The translations under genes and the position numbers were made by a program. 64,000 nucleotides of DNA. It comes from Toxonevra muliebris. Lineage: Eukaryota; Arthropoda; Insecta; Diptera; Pallopteridae. The stretch's first letter is position 1. Each line of letters starts with the position of its first letter. The stretch spans positions 113,495,388-113,559,387 of the forward strand of contig OY829326.1 in the NCBI GenBank assembly GCA_963691655.1. Reading direction: 5' to 3'. A model generated the notes under the pieces. The model had not been told where the DNA came from and ran no database searches. It saw only the letters and a program-made list of their open reading frames with translations. Shown here in pieces: positions 12,360 through 24,620 of this stretch.

Positions 12360-13560
12360 ACTTCGAAAAACAAAGCTGCTGACTTTATGGGCTGTACACA
12401 GTTATTAAATGATGATCTAATGAACCTTTACACACAATGTGTAATTTTTAACTTATTTTTCCAACCGGATATTATAACTCAATTCTAGCAGAAAGTAAAT
12501 TATGTGCTCGATAGTGTGATAAATCGAGCACTTTCTATTTATCCGCTGCTGAGTTACGGAAATACATGTCCGTTGCCCAAATTCTAAATGCAAGAAGGTA
12601 TTGGAGTCAAACAGTATGTAATGAAACTCACGGAAATCCCTCAGTTTTTATATTTCAACGACAATTTTAAGCAGAATCTTCCAGCAAAACCTCATAAACT
12701 TCATGGATGTGGAAGGTTCTTTAAATGTGCAAATGTTATACTACACTTTTTTTTAACAAAAACAGGAGCTATTTTTCACAATTTCATGGATTATAAGCCA
12801 AACAATTAATACTTAATTTTTCAGCTGTGAATAATTAATTTTTATAAGTGAATACCTTTAGGTTTTCTTCATATTTTTACTACATTGAACAGTGCTTTTG
12901 TTATAATTTTCAAAAATTAAATGAATTTAAAAAGCTAAAAAATTATAGATGCAAGGTAGCAAACAGGTAAATAATTTCCAAAATTCTTATCATTTTCGTG
13001 ATCAGGGCTATAAAATATATCCAAAAATATTTTTTTTTCTTAGAAAGAAAAAATCATGCATTAAAGGGTTAAGACTGTTTAATATAAGTTTTATCATTGT
13101 TGGTGTCTATAGAAAAGTTGTTTGGTAGAGAAAGAAGAACATTTTTTGCGCACAGAAGAATCCTCCGTCTAAGCTTTATACCTAAAATTTTAGAAGTTTT
13201 TTAAAGTACAGCTTGGAACAATATTGCCAACGGGCTAAATTAATGATAAAAATAATATAGTATATTTGGAAAAAAGTTTGCTTATCAAAAAAAATGGGGG
13301 GTCCTAGAACATAAAAAAATCCTCCACACCCTTATTCTTGAAAAAATGAAATGTTGTCCAGCAGAGTTTATACCCACGATTTGGGTAAATTCCCCATCTT
13401 TTACCATCAATTACCCAATTTCCCCTAATTTACCGCTATTTACATATTGGGTATTTACCCAAGTCCCATCTCGATATATTAACTAAATGCTTTAAGGGAA
13501 AAGTCTACAAAAATTTGTTCCCAAATTCAATTTTTCAAAAAATATCATATTTTTGTAGTA
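12360..13560. other. AT-rich stretch, no gene seen
   Basis: No element recognised. A run at about 13378-13460 repeats TTTACCC/GGGTAAA-like words, a short imperfect low-complexity repeat. Confidence 0.5.
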
Positions 13561-13975
13561 GATCGGAGATGTCAACTCGTTTTTTCCTGACCCCCGTTAA
13601 TCCTCGAGAAATTCCCCGATTATCGGTCAAATTCCCCGCACCTGCATAATTTTATATTACAACAGCGAGTCACGTACTTTCGATATAAACATTTTATAAA
13701 AACGAAAAATACCTTTACGTTCGCTTAAAATTGATCTCGGTAAGTGTTATTTGAAAGCGACCCAGCACTTTCTCGATGTAAATATTATTTTATATTTCAC
13801 TTTTGGACATCAAAGCTCTCAAAGGAAAAAACACGGGCTTTCTTTTGACTCAAATAAAAAATGCCGAAAACTTTGTTTTGAGAAAAACGGGTTCAAAGTT
13901 TTGACTATCGGTTTTTAACATATAAAGTATACATCATCTTTTTTACGATGGCTGACCGTATTTTGTAAGTTTACA
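13561..13975 (+). mobile_element. hAT-like non-autonomous element, left part
   Basis: Homologous over about 400 bp to the reverse complement of the element at 43941-44892: both start near GATGYCAACTC, then AGAAATTCCCCGAT-like sequence, ATATAAACATTT, ACGAAAAATACC, TGAGAAAAACnGGTT and AAAGTTTTGACTAT. The homology stops at about 13975, exactly where an antisense RNase H relic begins, so the right end of this copy is not seen. Confidence 0.65.
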
Positions 13976-14240
13976 GGTTTACAGGAGGTGCCCTACAGTG
14001 TCGTATGCTTTACGAAAATCTTGCACTGTCTTTGATTTTATGACTGTAGATCCAATAGCTTTCAAGGCATCTTGGATATCCACACAGATTATAGCTTCCT
14101 TAGCGAAGGTGTTTCTTATGTGTTCCACGAATACGCTACAGTAATCCGGTAGTCTATATGATCATCGGATTTGTCACGTTTCACAAAAATTCCCGCACTA
14201 GTTCCTTCAGCTTCTGCTCACTCTCGTGGGATCAAGCTAT
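13976..14240 (-). pseudogene. Non-LTR retrotransposon RNase H relic
   Basis: On the minus strand an open stretch reads ICVDIQDALKAIGS followed by TVIKSKTVQDFRKAYDTVG. This matches the middle of the RNase H domain of R1/Jockey ORF2, where the DSQAAL-type block carries a catalytic aspartate; the Asp is kept here. Upstream on the same strand a YRLPDYCSVF-like block is split over a frameshift. The fragment is short on both sides. It lies against the inside of the hAT-like copy at 13561, so it probably inserted there. Confidence 0.55.
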
Positions 14241-15980
14241 TATATAAGAGCAAAAAAGACCTATTTAATGCCTTTTATTTTTTTTGGGACAGCAAAATCA
14301 GTATGTTGGAATTCATCATCACTCACCCAACCTGTATTTACGTTCTTTGTACTGAGTTCTGTGTTTGTTTGTACAAGCCCAAAATTCTTCTCATTTTCGA
14401 TTGGAAGTCAAACTATTTTATTCATTAATAGTGGTCTTGGTTGCTGCAGTCGTTAAAGAAATAAAGATTTCTGGATCCAAAAAAAAATTCACTCCAAGTC
14501 CAGAGCCAGATATATGCTTTTAAAAATTGAATTGTTTATCACTGTTTTAATACTGGAATCGATGGAGTTTCTAGAGCCGTTAGGACCCTACAAGTATGTT
14601 CAAAAATGCCATCAATATTCCATCTAGTATCATACCATGTAAACAGGCTCCTGTACTATTATTAATGTAAATTAGAACGTCGTTTGTTATAATCAGAGTA
14701 GAGCGTAATCAACTAATTTTTTCAATCAACTAGTTAGTCAACTACAATTTTAATCATAATTAAAGAACCATGACTAAATTTAGTTATGATTAAATAATTA
14801 GCCATAATCACCACTAAATGAATTACTCATTAACCAATCAATCCAATCTACTCAGGAATAAATACAACAAATAATTTTTCTTTTGTGTGATTTTCTTTGC
14901 AGAAACCAAGGTTAGTAACCGCATTGAAAGCTTTTAAGCAATAGCAAATGAACAAAACATATATGTACATACTTGCTATCTCAAAATAGTGTTCCAATTT
15001 CATCAACTCGGACCTGTCAGCAACTTGTGGGGATTAGAAGTCCATCAAAGCCACTTTCACTTTACTACGCACTTTAAAATTCTAAGGGGTCAAGTAATTA
15101 TTGAAGGGAGAGGAGGGATTAAGTTTTCAATTCATTGAAATTTATTATTTTTTTCAGGCGGGCGGTTAATAGAAATATATTCTTTCACACCGCAGAATCT
15201 ACTCAGGCTTCCTATAAAAATTTCCTAGAAAAGAATGAAGATGTCAGATGTCAAATTAACTTTTTCATGCCCTGATTACATCAACCTCATAATTAGTTCT
15301 TGAATCTTTTTTGATCTGTCAAATAAAGGAAAGTGTGGGATCGTTTTATATTCATTTTGCTAATTGCGCTTCCAACAATATTTCCACAAATTTTTATTAA
15401 AAAATATTGAATAGTTTGGAAGATATGGGAGTTGCCGTGGAACTCGAAAAAAATTTCCCCCTCCATGGTCGCGTCGATTTTTTAAAAACGGATTTTCCGA
15501 AAAAAAAAAAAAAAAATTTTTTGTTTTTAATAATTTATATGAGCATAACTCTCGTCGCACGTAGCGTTTTTTTTTTTCAACAAAATGGCGACTGATTGAA
15601 ACAAATTTTCATGTTTTCGACACTTTTTTTTTTTTTGTTTCAAAAGAGCTTAAAAAATAGTGAAAATCAAGAATTTGAAAATCGGCTACGCTTAACGATA
15701 GCCACTGCAAAGACGAACAAAACGAATGAAAATGAAATTGAATCGAAAATCCAGTTCGAAAAAAGTCGTTTCGAGAAAAACGTGTTTAAAGTTTTGAGTC
15801 CATTAAGTTTTCCGTCTACTTACTATCACTAAAGTTGCTGTAACTCAGGCAATTTTTGGAATTTTGACTTGACACATATTTCGAATATATAAACTTTAAT
15901 TTAAAATAAAAAAAATTTGTTGACCCAGTGGTCACAGTGGCCTTCTCCAAGTGTCAATAGTCTGCCCAAAGGCTTTTAAT
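14241..15980. other. AT-rich stretch, no gene seen
   Basis: Nothing recognised with confidence. About 14700-14850 is rich in TAATCA/TTAGT words, and 15720-15800 contains a CGAGAAAAACGTG.TTAAAGTTTT motif like one inside the hAT-like copies at 13561 and 43941. Confidence 0.45.
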
Positions 15981-15984
15981 CATT

Positions 15985-16834
15985 ATAGTTTTTTAGGAGA
16001 CTATGAGAATTAAATCTAGAGGTTAATTTTCAAAGTCATGACTTAAGTTCATGTCAATTTCGTTATTTGAAGTTATATATAAACAGGTTAATGAACAAAT
16101 GTAGTCATCACAACAACAATGTATATAGAGACGGGCAAATCAGACGGCCGTTTCGGAATCCGCCACAATTCCTCATCAGTGATCTTAGTGATAGTTCTTA
16201 ATCTTTCAATATCCTATATAAGCTACTAATATTTGAAATCATAACCCAGAATTACGGATTTGATTCCAAATATCTTCACTGAATAGAGATATTGAAAGAA
16301 ACTACCACTACCGTTCTATACACTTATGTTGTTGTTTTTTTCCCATTGTAGCTAGTCTGCATAACAGTTCGTTATTTCAAAGTCTAGTACACGGGAGAGT
16401 GTGTGTGTTTGTGAGAAAATGATTCTAGGTGTCATTTTTTCTGAACGGTCCCCATTCGATCAGTTCATGATAGTTTTTTAGGAGACTATGAAAATTAAAT
16501 CTAGAGGTTAATTTTCAAAGTCATGACTTAAGTTCATGTCAATTTCGTTATTTGAAGTTATATATAAACAGGTTAATGAACAAATGTAGTCATCACAACA
16601 ACAATGTATATAGAGACGGGCAAATCAGACGGCCGTTTCGGAATCCGCCACAATTCCTCATCAGTGATCTTAGTGATAGTTCTTAATCTTTCAATATCCT
16701 ATATAAGCTACTAATATTTGAAATCATAACCCAGAATTACGGATTTGATTCCAAATATCTTCACTGAATAGAGATATTGAAAGAAACTACCACTACCGTT
16801 CTATACACTTATGTTGTTGTTTTTTTCCCATTGT
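15985..16834 (+). repeat. Tandem repeat, 485-bp unit, 1.75 copies
   Basis: The unit starts TAGTTTTTTAGGAGACTATG at 15986 and again at 16471. The second copy runs to CCCATTGT at 16827-16834, the first has the same word at 16342-16349: both offsets are 485 bp. Units are almost identical. The reverse-complement relative lies at 11766-12352. No conserved reading frame, so this is a non-coding dispersed repeat that amplifies as partial tandem arrays. Confidence 0.9.
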
Positions 16835-16839
16835 TTCAT

Positions 16840-19800
16840 TTGTTTGTAAAATCATGATTCTATCACGATTTTGTGGATTTTGTGAATTTAGATTAGAATA
16901 TCTCAAAATAAATATTCTGCAAAGAGATTAGAATTCGATGACAAAAATTTAACGGTAAAGGGCAACACTGATTATCGGATCTCTCATTATCCAAATTTAC
17001 CAACTCTGTGACATTCTCAGGCCTGAATAACTTCAGCTCTCCATCTACTATGTCTAATTTTATTTATTGAATTCTACAGAAACCAAACATGCTGCACTAC
17101 TATGGCATAGCGAAATGTTACAGCTTTCAATGTTTCCTCACGTAAAACGGAAATTGTGAAATGTCCTTGAAGTAGAGAGTAACGAAAAACGAAGTAAAAT
17201 ACCAAAAAAAGAAGAAAAAAAAAACAAAAACTAAATGGAAAGGCAAATGAAATTAAATGTTACAAAAAGAAGGAAATTACAACAAAAATAAAAAAAAACT
17301 AGAGAGATAGTGACAAAAAAAAAGTGTAAAATTTTTGCCATGTAGCACAAAATTTTCTTTCGTCACTTCGTCATTTGTAAAAAAAAAAAAACCTAAACTA
17401 AAATCAATTTTACGATTTTGTCAACAAAATTTTTTACAACGTTTTCCTTCTTTTATATTACAACACATTTTTACTGTTATTAGACGGCATCTTTGTGTTG
17501 GCAGCAGTGGCAGCAATATATCCCAACACCAACAGAACTCATCAAATTCACATTCGTCATGTTTTATTCGATTTTCAACACTTTTCTCCTTTCATATTTT
17601 TCTACTTCGACTGTAGGACAACTACAACTACTTACTTTATTTATCCTTTTGTACTTTTGTAGTTTTTGAAACAAATAGTAGTAGTAGTGCAGTTAGTAGT
17701 TAGGTACTAAAAGAAAGCAACAAACAATACAATAGCAAGAACTTTGCAGTATACTACAACAATAACAACAATAAAAGTGAAACTACCTTGACACAAGAAG
17801 AAGCACAAATAATAATAAAATACTGCAACTGCTACATAAATATTTTTATACATAAATTGCACTCAAAACTAAAAAATTTGTGAGTAAAAAAAAATGTCCC
17901 AGAAAAAAAAAAATTTTTGTTGATATGTTGTTGCTGTTACAATGTTTTTGTTACATTACCAGCACCTACTATTACATACTACTACTAGTTCTAGTAGTAT
18001 TAGTTGTAGAACAAGTTCTACAACTCGTACATTTTGTTGAATATTCATTTTCATCGTTACTACATATAAAACAATGAAATCGTTTTTAAAATATACTCAG
18101 AAAATGTTATGTTCTCGTACGTGCATATATGCACATGGGCGGTAAAATGTAGGTGTGTGTGTGTGTGTGTGTAAGTTGGGCTTGAAGGTCGTTTAATTGA
18201 AAAATGCATTAGTTAAAATATTTTCATGTTTTTCTGTTTGTTGTTGTTGCTACCAAGTACAATACACCATCACAAGACGACTATAAAATTAACAGTTTAA
18301 TTGATTGTGGATGTGAAAAACATTTTAGTTTTATTTTCTATCCATGAACTATGAACGTGTTATAAAACTTGCATGTACTTTACGCTACACGAAATTGAAT
18401 TTGTAATATAAATTGTACCATATATGTATGTAAAACGAAAGAATAGAAATTATATCTAACTATAGCTACATTTATTATAATTATATATGATTTGAAATTA
18501 AAAACTTCATTAATGTTCGAGGTCCTTCTGATAGTTCAGACCACTCTTTCGTTTCATGCCCATGCCCTCATAGACAATACATATTTAAGTTTAAGTACTT
18601 GCTATTAAATTTTTATTTTCATGCTTTCAAACTTTTTAACCGCTAATGCGTGTTTACATGATGATTTTTGATTTTTCCATAGAAAGTTTTGATTGCAAAT
18701 TTGCATAAACAAAATCGCCATGCCACAGGGAAATCACAACATTTTTGTAATATTTTCTCTTCTCAAATATTTTTAGCTTTAGGTGATACGACGAGACGAT
18801 TGAACCCCTTTTTTTTAGAAGCAGCTAGTAGCAGCATCAACTCAAAATAACAAAACTTTTTTTCCTTTTTTTTCCCTTTTTTTTTCTTTTTTTCTTTTTG
18901 TTGAATAAAACGTCTGGGAAATTCTGTTCTGCATAAATGAAAATGAATATTAGGGTAACAGGAGAAGTGGAGAGAGCTTCAGGAAGTAGAGGGAAGACAT
19001 AAACAGAATTTAAATCATTGTCAATGTTCTTGGGACTCATTCCGAAGTATGTGAATGTGTGGGTGTGTTTGTATTTGTGTATGTGCGCGTGGAGTAGAAA
19101 GCAATAAAAAGTTTTGCAAATTGTATTGCTAATATACAATAATGTGGTGATAACTTGATAAGCATGCAGTAGAAGACGACGTTGAAGTAGCGAAAGTAGG
19201 GGAGAAGTGGAGGAGTAGGAAGAAATAGGGGAAGTAGACAGCGGTAGAGGAAGGTAAGGAATAAGAAAAAGTATAGGTTCTTATTCATAGATATTGATTT
19301 GAAATAAGAAAAACAAAAAAAACAAAAAAAATGGTTAATTTAAAAATAAATTGAACACGTTTGCAGATTAAAGAGCATTTTATTGCACTTTAACATATAC
19401 AAACGCACGCTCACTTATACATGCACATACATGAAACAGGCACTTATAATAAATGAAAAAAAAAAAAATTCGGTGAAAAAAGTTTTTAATTTTATTGTTA
19501 CTTCCGCTACAAAGGAAACGGAAGTGGTGCACCATCGAATTGCATTAAGTACGACTTCAATATTTGTATGCGTGTGCGTTTTTGTGAAAGCTTGCGCAAT
19601 GAAAAGGCTTAAATAGGGAAAATAGTGCAACCATGGGAATGCGTTCTTTTTTCATATTATTTGAAAATAAAACTTTTCATTTTTATAAATACAACAAAAA
19701 AAAGAAACAAAAACAAGCGAAACTCGAACTCAAAGGCACGCGCGTGAATTTTTGTTTTTTTTTCATATTTGAAAAAAAAAAATTGGTAATATTTCAATGG

Positions 19801-20946
19801 GCAATAAATGACTGGGCGTCATGACTTTCGATGGCGTGAGGGAAAGTATTCGCGAAAAACTTTTCTAATTCACATGCTGCTGGGTTCCCTCCGCTATAAG
19901 CTCTTACTCTCTATACTTTTCTATTTTAAAACTCCCTCATTCGGGAATTTTTGTGTTTTTTTTTCATTCAAACGCTGAAACCGAAACAGTGAAAATACTT
20001 TGCATCCACATCCACTTGAGCGTGTTTGGCTTGTCGACGCGCAGCTGTTATACTTTTGTTGTTTTATCGTATACCATGTAGAACTGCAGCAGTCGTAGTA
20101 GTAGAAATTGTGTCAATGGCTTTGTAACATTTGCAAGCAAAAAATGGAAAGTGGCAAGGAGTGAGAAAATGAGGTATGACATGAAGTGTATAGCAACTGA
20201 AATGCAGTCCACTCAATGGCAAATGTAAAGTGCACGTTGAATTTTTTACAATGTTTTTCAATATACGTAGAAATTTCAATGTAATACAAACATATAAAAA
20301 GCTTAAAGTATTCAAATCTTGGGTCTTTTCGTAGTAATGTTCGAAAGTCAATCTGTTGTATTACGAGCACATAAAAAAAATATGTTTTCAACCAAAATAT
20401 TTTGTCAAGGTTGTGCTCAAAACATCGTTAGTCGACTTCTTTTATCTAGAGAGTAATAACACAGTGCAACAGTAAGGAGAATATTTTCTCCAAAGATTGT
20501 TTATTATTTTTTCTAATGATTATTAACAAAAAAAGAAAACTAAATTTTTTGATTTCAGGAATTAATTTGTTAAGAAAAGTTGGACTTACGTAATTTTGAT
20601 CCTCTGTGACTCCAAACACTTTTTGATTGAAAATGTTTTCCTCAAAAATTGTTTGTTTTTTTTTTTCAACGGTAAATCCAGTATAACGGTAAAGTTTTTC
20701 AAAAATTAATTTCTGGGAAAAAGTTTGACTTTTTTAATGAAGAATATTTTTTCCGAGGAATGTCTATTATGTTTTCCAACAATAATACTGGATCAATTAA
20801 AGGGATTATGATAAAAAAAATTTTTGGTTGGTTAATTTTTTTAAAATGTTTGGCCTAGATAATTTTGACCATTGTTGACCGAAATTAAGTGCTTTTCGAT
20901 GGCGAACAATTTTCACCAGAACTCTATGATGTTTCGGGATCTTTTA
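16840..20946. other. AT-rich non-coding DNA with microsatellites
   Basis: No gene recognised. Contains A-rich tracts at about 17160-17330, a (GT)n run at about 18152-18172, T-rich tracts at 18855-18900 and purine-rich DNA at 19185-19275. A possible splice acceptor at 17478-17483 precedes a short open segment, but all three frames are open and no frame is favoured. Confidence 0.55.
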
Positions 20947-22152
20947 CTCGGTATCAAGGTCGTATTTAGGGAAGAGGTGTTGGAGGTTCTGGCCTTCCCC
21001 CCCCCCCCGTCCGAAATGTGAAAAATTTTTTTTAATTTTTGATATTGATTGCCAGTGGATGGAAAAAAATGTAAAAATAAAATCTATTGAACGATTTTTA
21101 AATATTTTTTACTTCAATCGGTTTCTTTCTAAAAAATCAAATTTAAAAAGAAATTTGAAAAATAAATTTGAACTGAAATCGTACGAAGTTTGTAGCACGT
21201 CATGGCCAAAAACGGTATTTTCATGGGTTTCAATCCCATTTTTTTTTAGAACGTGACGTGATGGGAAGTTTTTGGCCTTAGATTCGTGTTCAACATAAAA
21301 AATTCATTCGCAAACACTAGGAACTATATTGTTCACCAAACCCATGCAGGGCAGCGTTATTGAATCAGCTTCAAAGGTCTTAATCTTAAAATATAATTAA
21401 TCTTTTTACCCATTATTGCTCAGAGCACCCCGATTTGGAAGATCTCTTTCAATGCTGTGACTGCACGAATTTAGGGAATATGTGCCAACCTCATCCGGGC
21501 TCCTCATCATTGATAATGGCCCAAATTCTCACTGATAATCATTTGCAAAAAATTAGTCTCTGACTATATTTGGCATTTTTTATCATGTTTTTGAGGTTAT
21601 TATTATATCTGTGGCAATAAGGAATAATAGCTAAACTCAAAAGTCGAATAAAAACCTGCTGCGTATTTTTTATTATGAATCCAAAAATGTTGAAAGTTTT
21701 TCAAAAAATACGCAGCAGGTTTTTACACGACTTTTGAGTTTAGCTGTTATTCCTTATTGCCACAGATATATTTTTAGTAATGGCAAGTCAATGAGTTATC
21801 AAAATTATGTTTTGCATGATAAAAAATGCATTGGAATCCATCCACATTGAATATTGTTTATTTGAAAAAATTTAAAGTTATTATTCCGTGAATTTTTTTT
21901 TGTCATTTTCGGCCATTTTTTTTAGGTTAACATTAAGAAAACTCGGAAACAAAAATTTTTCCTAAAGCTTTAAGACATTGATCCACTTTTCTCCCTAGTC
22001 CGATAGGGTCCATCAAATGCATCATCGCATTTAATTTATTGTATTTAAACATCAGTTTCATAAAAATTTTATATGAATATTTTTTTCGAATGAAATCAAG
22101 ACCCCCCCCCCCCCCCCAAAATAAAAATCCTGGCTACGGCCCTGCTCGGTAT
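20947..22152. mobile_element. Non-autonomous hAT element with 8-bp target duplication
   Basis: CTCGGTAT occurs at 20947-20954 and at 22145-22152, directly outside imperfect terminal inverted repeats: CAAGGTCGTATTTAGGG at the left and, read inward from the right, CAGGGCCGTAGCCAGGA. An 8-bp duplication and ends starting CAnGG are hallmarks of hAT elements. Just inside each end is a long C run (about 20998-21009 and 22102-22117). The 1190-bp interior has no transposase that I recognise. A hairpin lies inside at 21604-21770. A relative is at 35690-37795. Confidence 0.85.
21604..21770. repeat. Near-perfect 67-bp-arm hairpin inside the hAT element
   Basis: The arm at 21604-21670 matches the reverse complement of 21704-21770 at 64 of 67 positions, with a 33-nt loop. 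It begins and ends TATATCTGTGGC / GCCACAGATATA. It could be a fold-back MITE that inserted at a TA, or, if transcribed, a source of hairpin small RNA. Such high arm identity suggests a young or constrained sequence compared with its surroundings. Confidence 0.9.
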
Positions 22153-22950
22153 AGTCATATATCGAATAGTGGCTTTAAATAACACTCAAAAGGGTGGGTA
22201 AGGCGGGTTTACTAACCCTTGCTGCTCAAGTAATTTTTTTCTCCATTCCAAGATAAACTTTTCTCATTTTTTTCTCCCTTCCCATGATAAACAACTTTTT
22301 CTCATTGATGCCGCGTATACCAAAATTATGGGTTTTGGCCTCTATAGCGGGGATCCCAGACGTGATAGAGAAAATCTGAGTACAGGGTCGGAATACTTAA
22401 TTTTGTAAATAGCTAACTCGCTTTGGAAAACTTTCGAATCTATTTTAGAACAGTGAAGTGTTACATAGATGAAAGTTTAGATAAGACAGTAGCTACGGGA
22501 TTCCTTTTCCTATCGTGGTTATTGACTATCAACTTTTGGGGGGGGGGGCAAACAATTTTCTTTGACAAAAATTATTTACATAAAAATTCTTTTTTGTTTT
22601 TTTTTTTATTTTACTGATTTACATATATAAAGTGGTAGACTCCTCCGCAGGGGTTGCCTGGGCTCGATGCTCAGCACGGTTCTACACAGCACCACCCCTT
22701 GGCTGTTAATGATACACCTTAAAGAGTAAAAATTGCCTAAGAAAAATTTCGCTTCGAGAAATTATTCTTTTTCTACCTCATTCACTTTTGCAAGGCGCAA
22801 ATCAACAAAACTTACACAGAAAATTTTTCATGTACATTACTTGAAAAGAATTTATTGCTTAAATTCACACACTGAATAATGTAAAAGCGATGAAAATATG
22901 ATTTTAAAAACATTTTTGATAGTTTTACGTATTTATTCCCCAAATATTAA
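22153..22950. other. AT-rich stretch, no gene seen
   Basis: Contains a G run at about 22539-22548. A GC-richer patch at 22634-22690 (GTAGACTCCTCCGCAGG, then GGGCTCGATGCTC) recalls a decayed tRNA-like sequence, but no A box could be placed. Confidence 0.4.
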
Positions 22951-23262
22951 TAAGGGAAGTGCGTGCAAGTTGGCTATAGTTATGTCTGATATCAAAAAAA
23001 TTAATTTTTTCCCACTAAGGCTATCAATTTATCGATTGATTCTTGGGATGAAAGTTGACAAATTAGATTTGAACAAAATGAAAAAACCAGTAAGGTCCAC
23101 TAAATCAAAAGCTTACCGTTTTTTCTCTTAACATAAATGGTTTATTCAATTGAGCGTTGTGAAGAATTATAAAAACAGAAGGAATAAAAAATTGCAATGA
23201 TGAAAGCAATTGCAATGAACCAAATTAAGTTAATCGATTATAGTGTCATCTTAAACGCCAAG

Positions 23263-23427
23263 TTATTTCAAAAACGTCTCATAATAATATTGAAAAGTCT
23301 TCTTCTGAATTTTATTAACGTTAGCGTTTACTTTGTAATATAACATACTTTTGACGGCATTGAGTAATGCATCCACATCAATATTACCTCTTTCGGGTTT
23401 CTTTTTACGCCAATATACTTTAAAATT
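23263..23427 (-). pseudogene. Short coding relic, possibly psq/CENP-B-type HTH of a transposase
   Basis: After a good splice acceptor (TTTCGTTTCAG) the minus strand reads 54 codons without a stop to TAA: NFKVYWRKKKPERGN, then IDVDALLNAVKSMLYYK, then IQKKTFQYYYETFLK. The spacing of DALLNAV, a hydrophobic centre and a TFQYY block resembles the HTH-psq domain that opens pogo/Tigger transposases, but the central recognition part is poor. It lies within the TIRs at 22953 and 24400. An exon of an unrelated gene cannot be excluded. Confidence 0.35.
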
Positions 23428-23535
23428 CTGAAACGAAAATGATTTTCACATAATTTCCCAACTTCAAAGTGACTAATCAACACATTTTCAGCTTTTTCTT
23501 ATGTGACCCAAATTACACGCACCAAACAAAAAATA

Positions 23536-24175
23536 CAGTAGAAACTCGATTCTTGCACGTAATGAAAATCAGGCTCGGTACAATTTTCGAGGTTGTCGCT
23601 AGTACCGAGTTTTCTATACATATTAAAAGGGGCTAACAAACGTCTGTTTAGAATCTAAGTTTATTATGTTTAATATTTTAATTCAATAAACTTTTATAAT
23701 AAGTTTAAAATTTTCAATTTAGATTTGTTTTGTGCAGACTCCCTTGTTCAGTATCACACTGCTTCTAAGCCTTTCGAGCATCATAACATCGTCTAAGGAA
23801 GCATTGATTTGCTCCGCCCATTCCAAGTAAATATTGAATGCTGATATAGCCTCCTTCGGTGATTTTTTTTTTTTTTTTTTGTATTGAGCACCACGTTGTT
23901 ATCAAGAGTTTCGTCATCGCCGGTACAGCATTTTTCATTTAAAACTCAAAACTAAACCAATTCAATACATTTCGTCAGCAGTATGAAATCGACTATACTT
24001 CCCCGAACTTTATTCAGTCTAATTCAAATTAAAAAAGAGTAGTATTCAATGGCAAGACAAAAAATGTCGCAAGTATCGAAATAAAAATTTTGGAATGTCA
24101 CAAGTACTGAGTAAGTAATAAAAATAATGTTTATGTCGCAAGTATCGAGTATTTGCAAGAACCGAGTGTAATACA
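23536..24175 (-). mobile_element. Pogo/Tigger-like relic nested in the preceding element
   Basis: The left end is CAGTAGAAACTCGATTCTTG after a TA; the right end, read inward, contains ACACTCGGTTCTTGCA. CAGTA-starting ends with TA duplication fit pogo-type elements. Repeated GTCGCAAGTATCGAG-like words occur near the right end. On the minus strand at about 23725-23865 a frame reads AFNIYLEWAEQINASLDD and then MMLERLRSSVILNKG to a stop, resembling the C-terminal tail of Tigger/Jerky-like transposases. The catalytic core is missing. It splits the element bounded at 22951 and 24402, so it is the younger insertion. Confidence 0.5.
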
Positions 24176-24620
24176 AATCGCCCGGGCAAACATGACAAAT
24201 AAAAGAAATACCATCAGTTCATGCAATTACAACAAAAAAATGCAACCAAAAAAGATTTGAAAACTTACCTACGGTACCATGATTTATCGAAAATTATTTT
24301 TATAAACACCAAGAAAGAACGGCGATCCTAGGTATTCATTAACATACCAAAAAGTCTGTGGCCCTATTTACACGCAGGTCCAACTTACACGCACTTCCCC
24401 TAATAATGACTTCAAGTCACTTTAAAGCAGTCATGATTAAGAAATCATAAGACTTAATCATAAAAAAGCTTTGTACAAATTTTTTGTGTTAAAAAAATAT
24501 TTTTGGTCGTTGGTGGTTTTGTTATTTGGCCCTGAAAATGAATTTGATAGTTTTTTCTACTTAATATTAAAGTTCGTGCAGATACTCAAACATGTAAATA
24601 CATGTATAGCAATTGTAAAC

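Larger units (their letters stand above)
22951..24402 (-). mobile_element. TA-flanked DNA transposon (pogo-like), host of a nested element
   Basis: Terminal inverted repeats of 21 bp lie at 22953-22973 and 24380-24400 (GGGAAGTGCGTGYAAGTTGG, two mismatches), each bordered by TA. The word TGCGTGTAA recurs reversed near 23512 and 24366 as well as in the right TIR, resembling the subterminal transposase sites known in pogo-type elements. Transcription sense is minus, judged from the relic at 23263-23427. The middle (about 23536-24175) is a separate inserted element. Superfamily is inferred from TA duplication and the partial HTH-like relic. Confidence 0.6.

Noticed and set aside
17478..17616. Possible exon after TTTTTACTGTTATTAG
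   Set aside because: All three frames are open and none stands out; no donor or stop context separates them.
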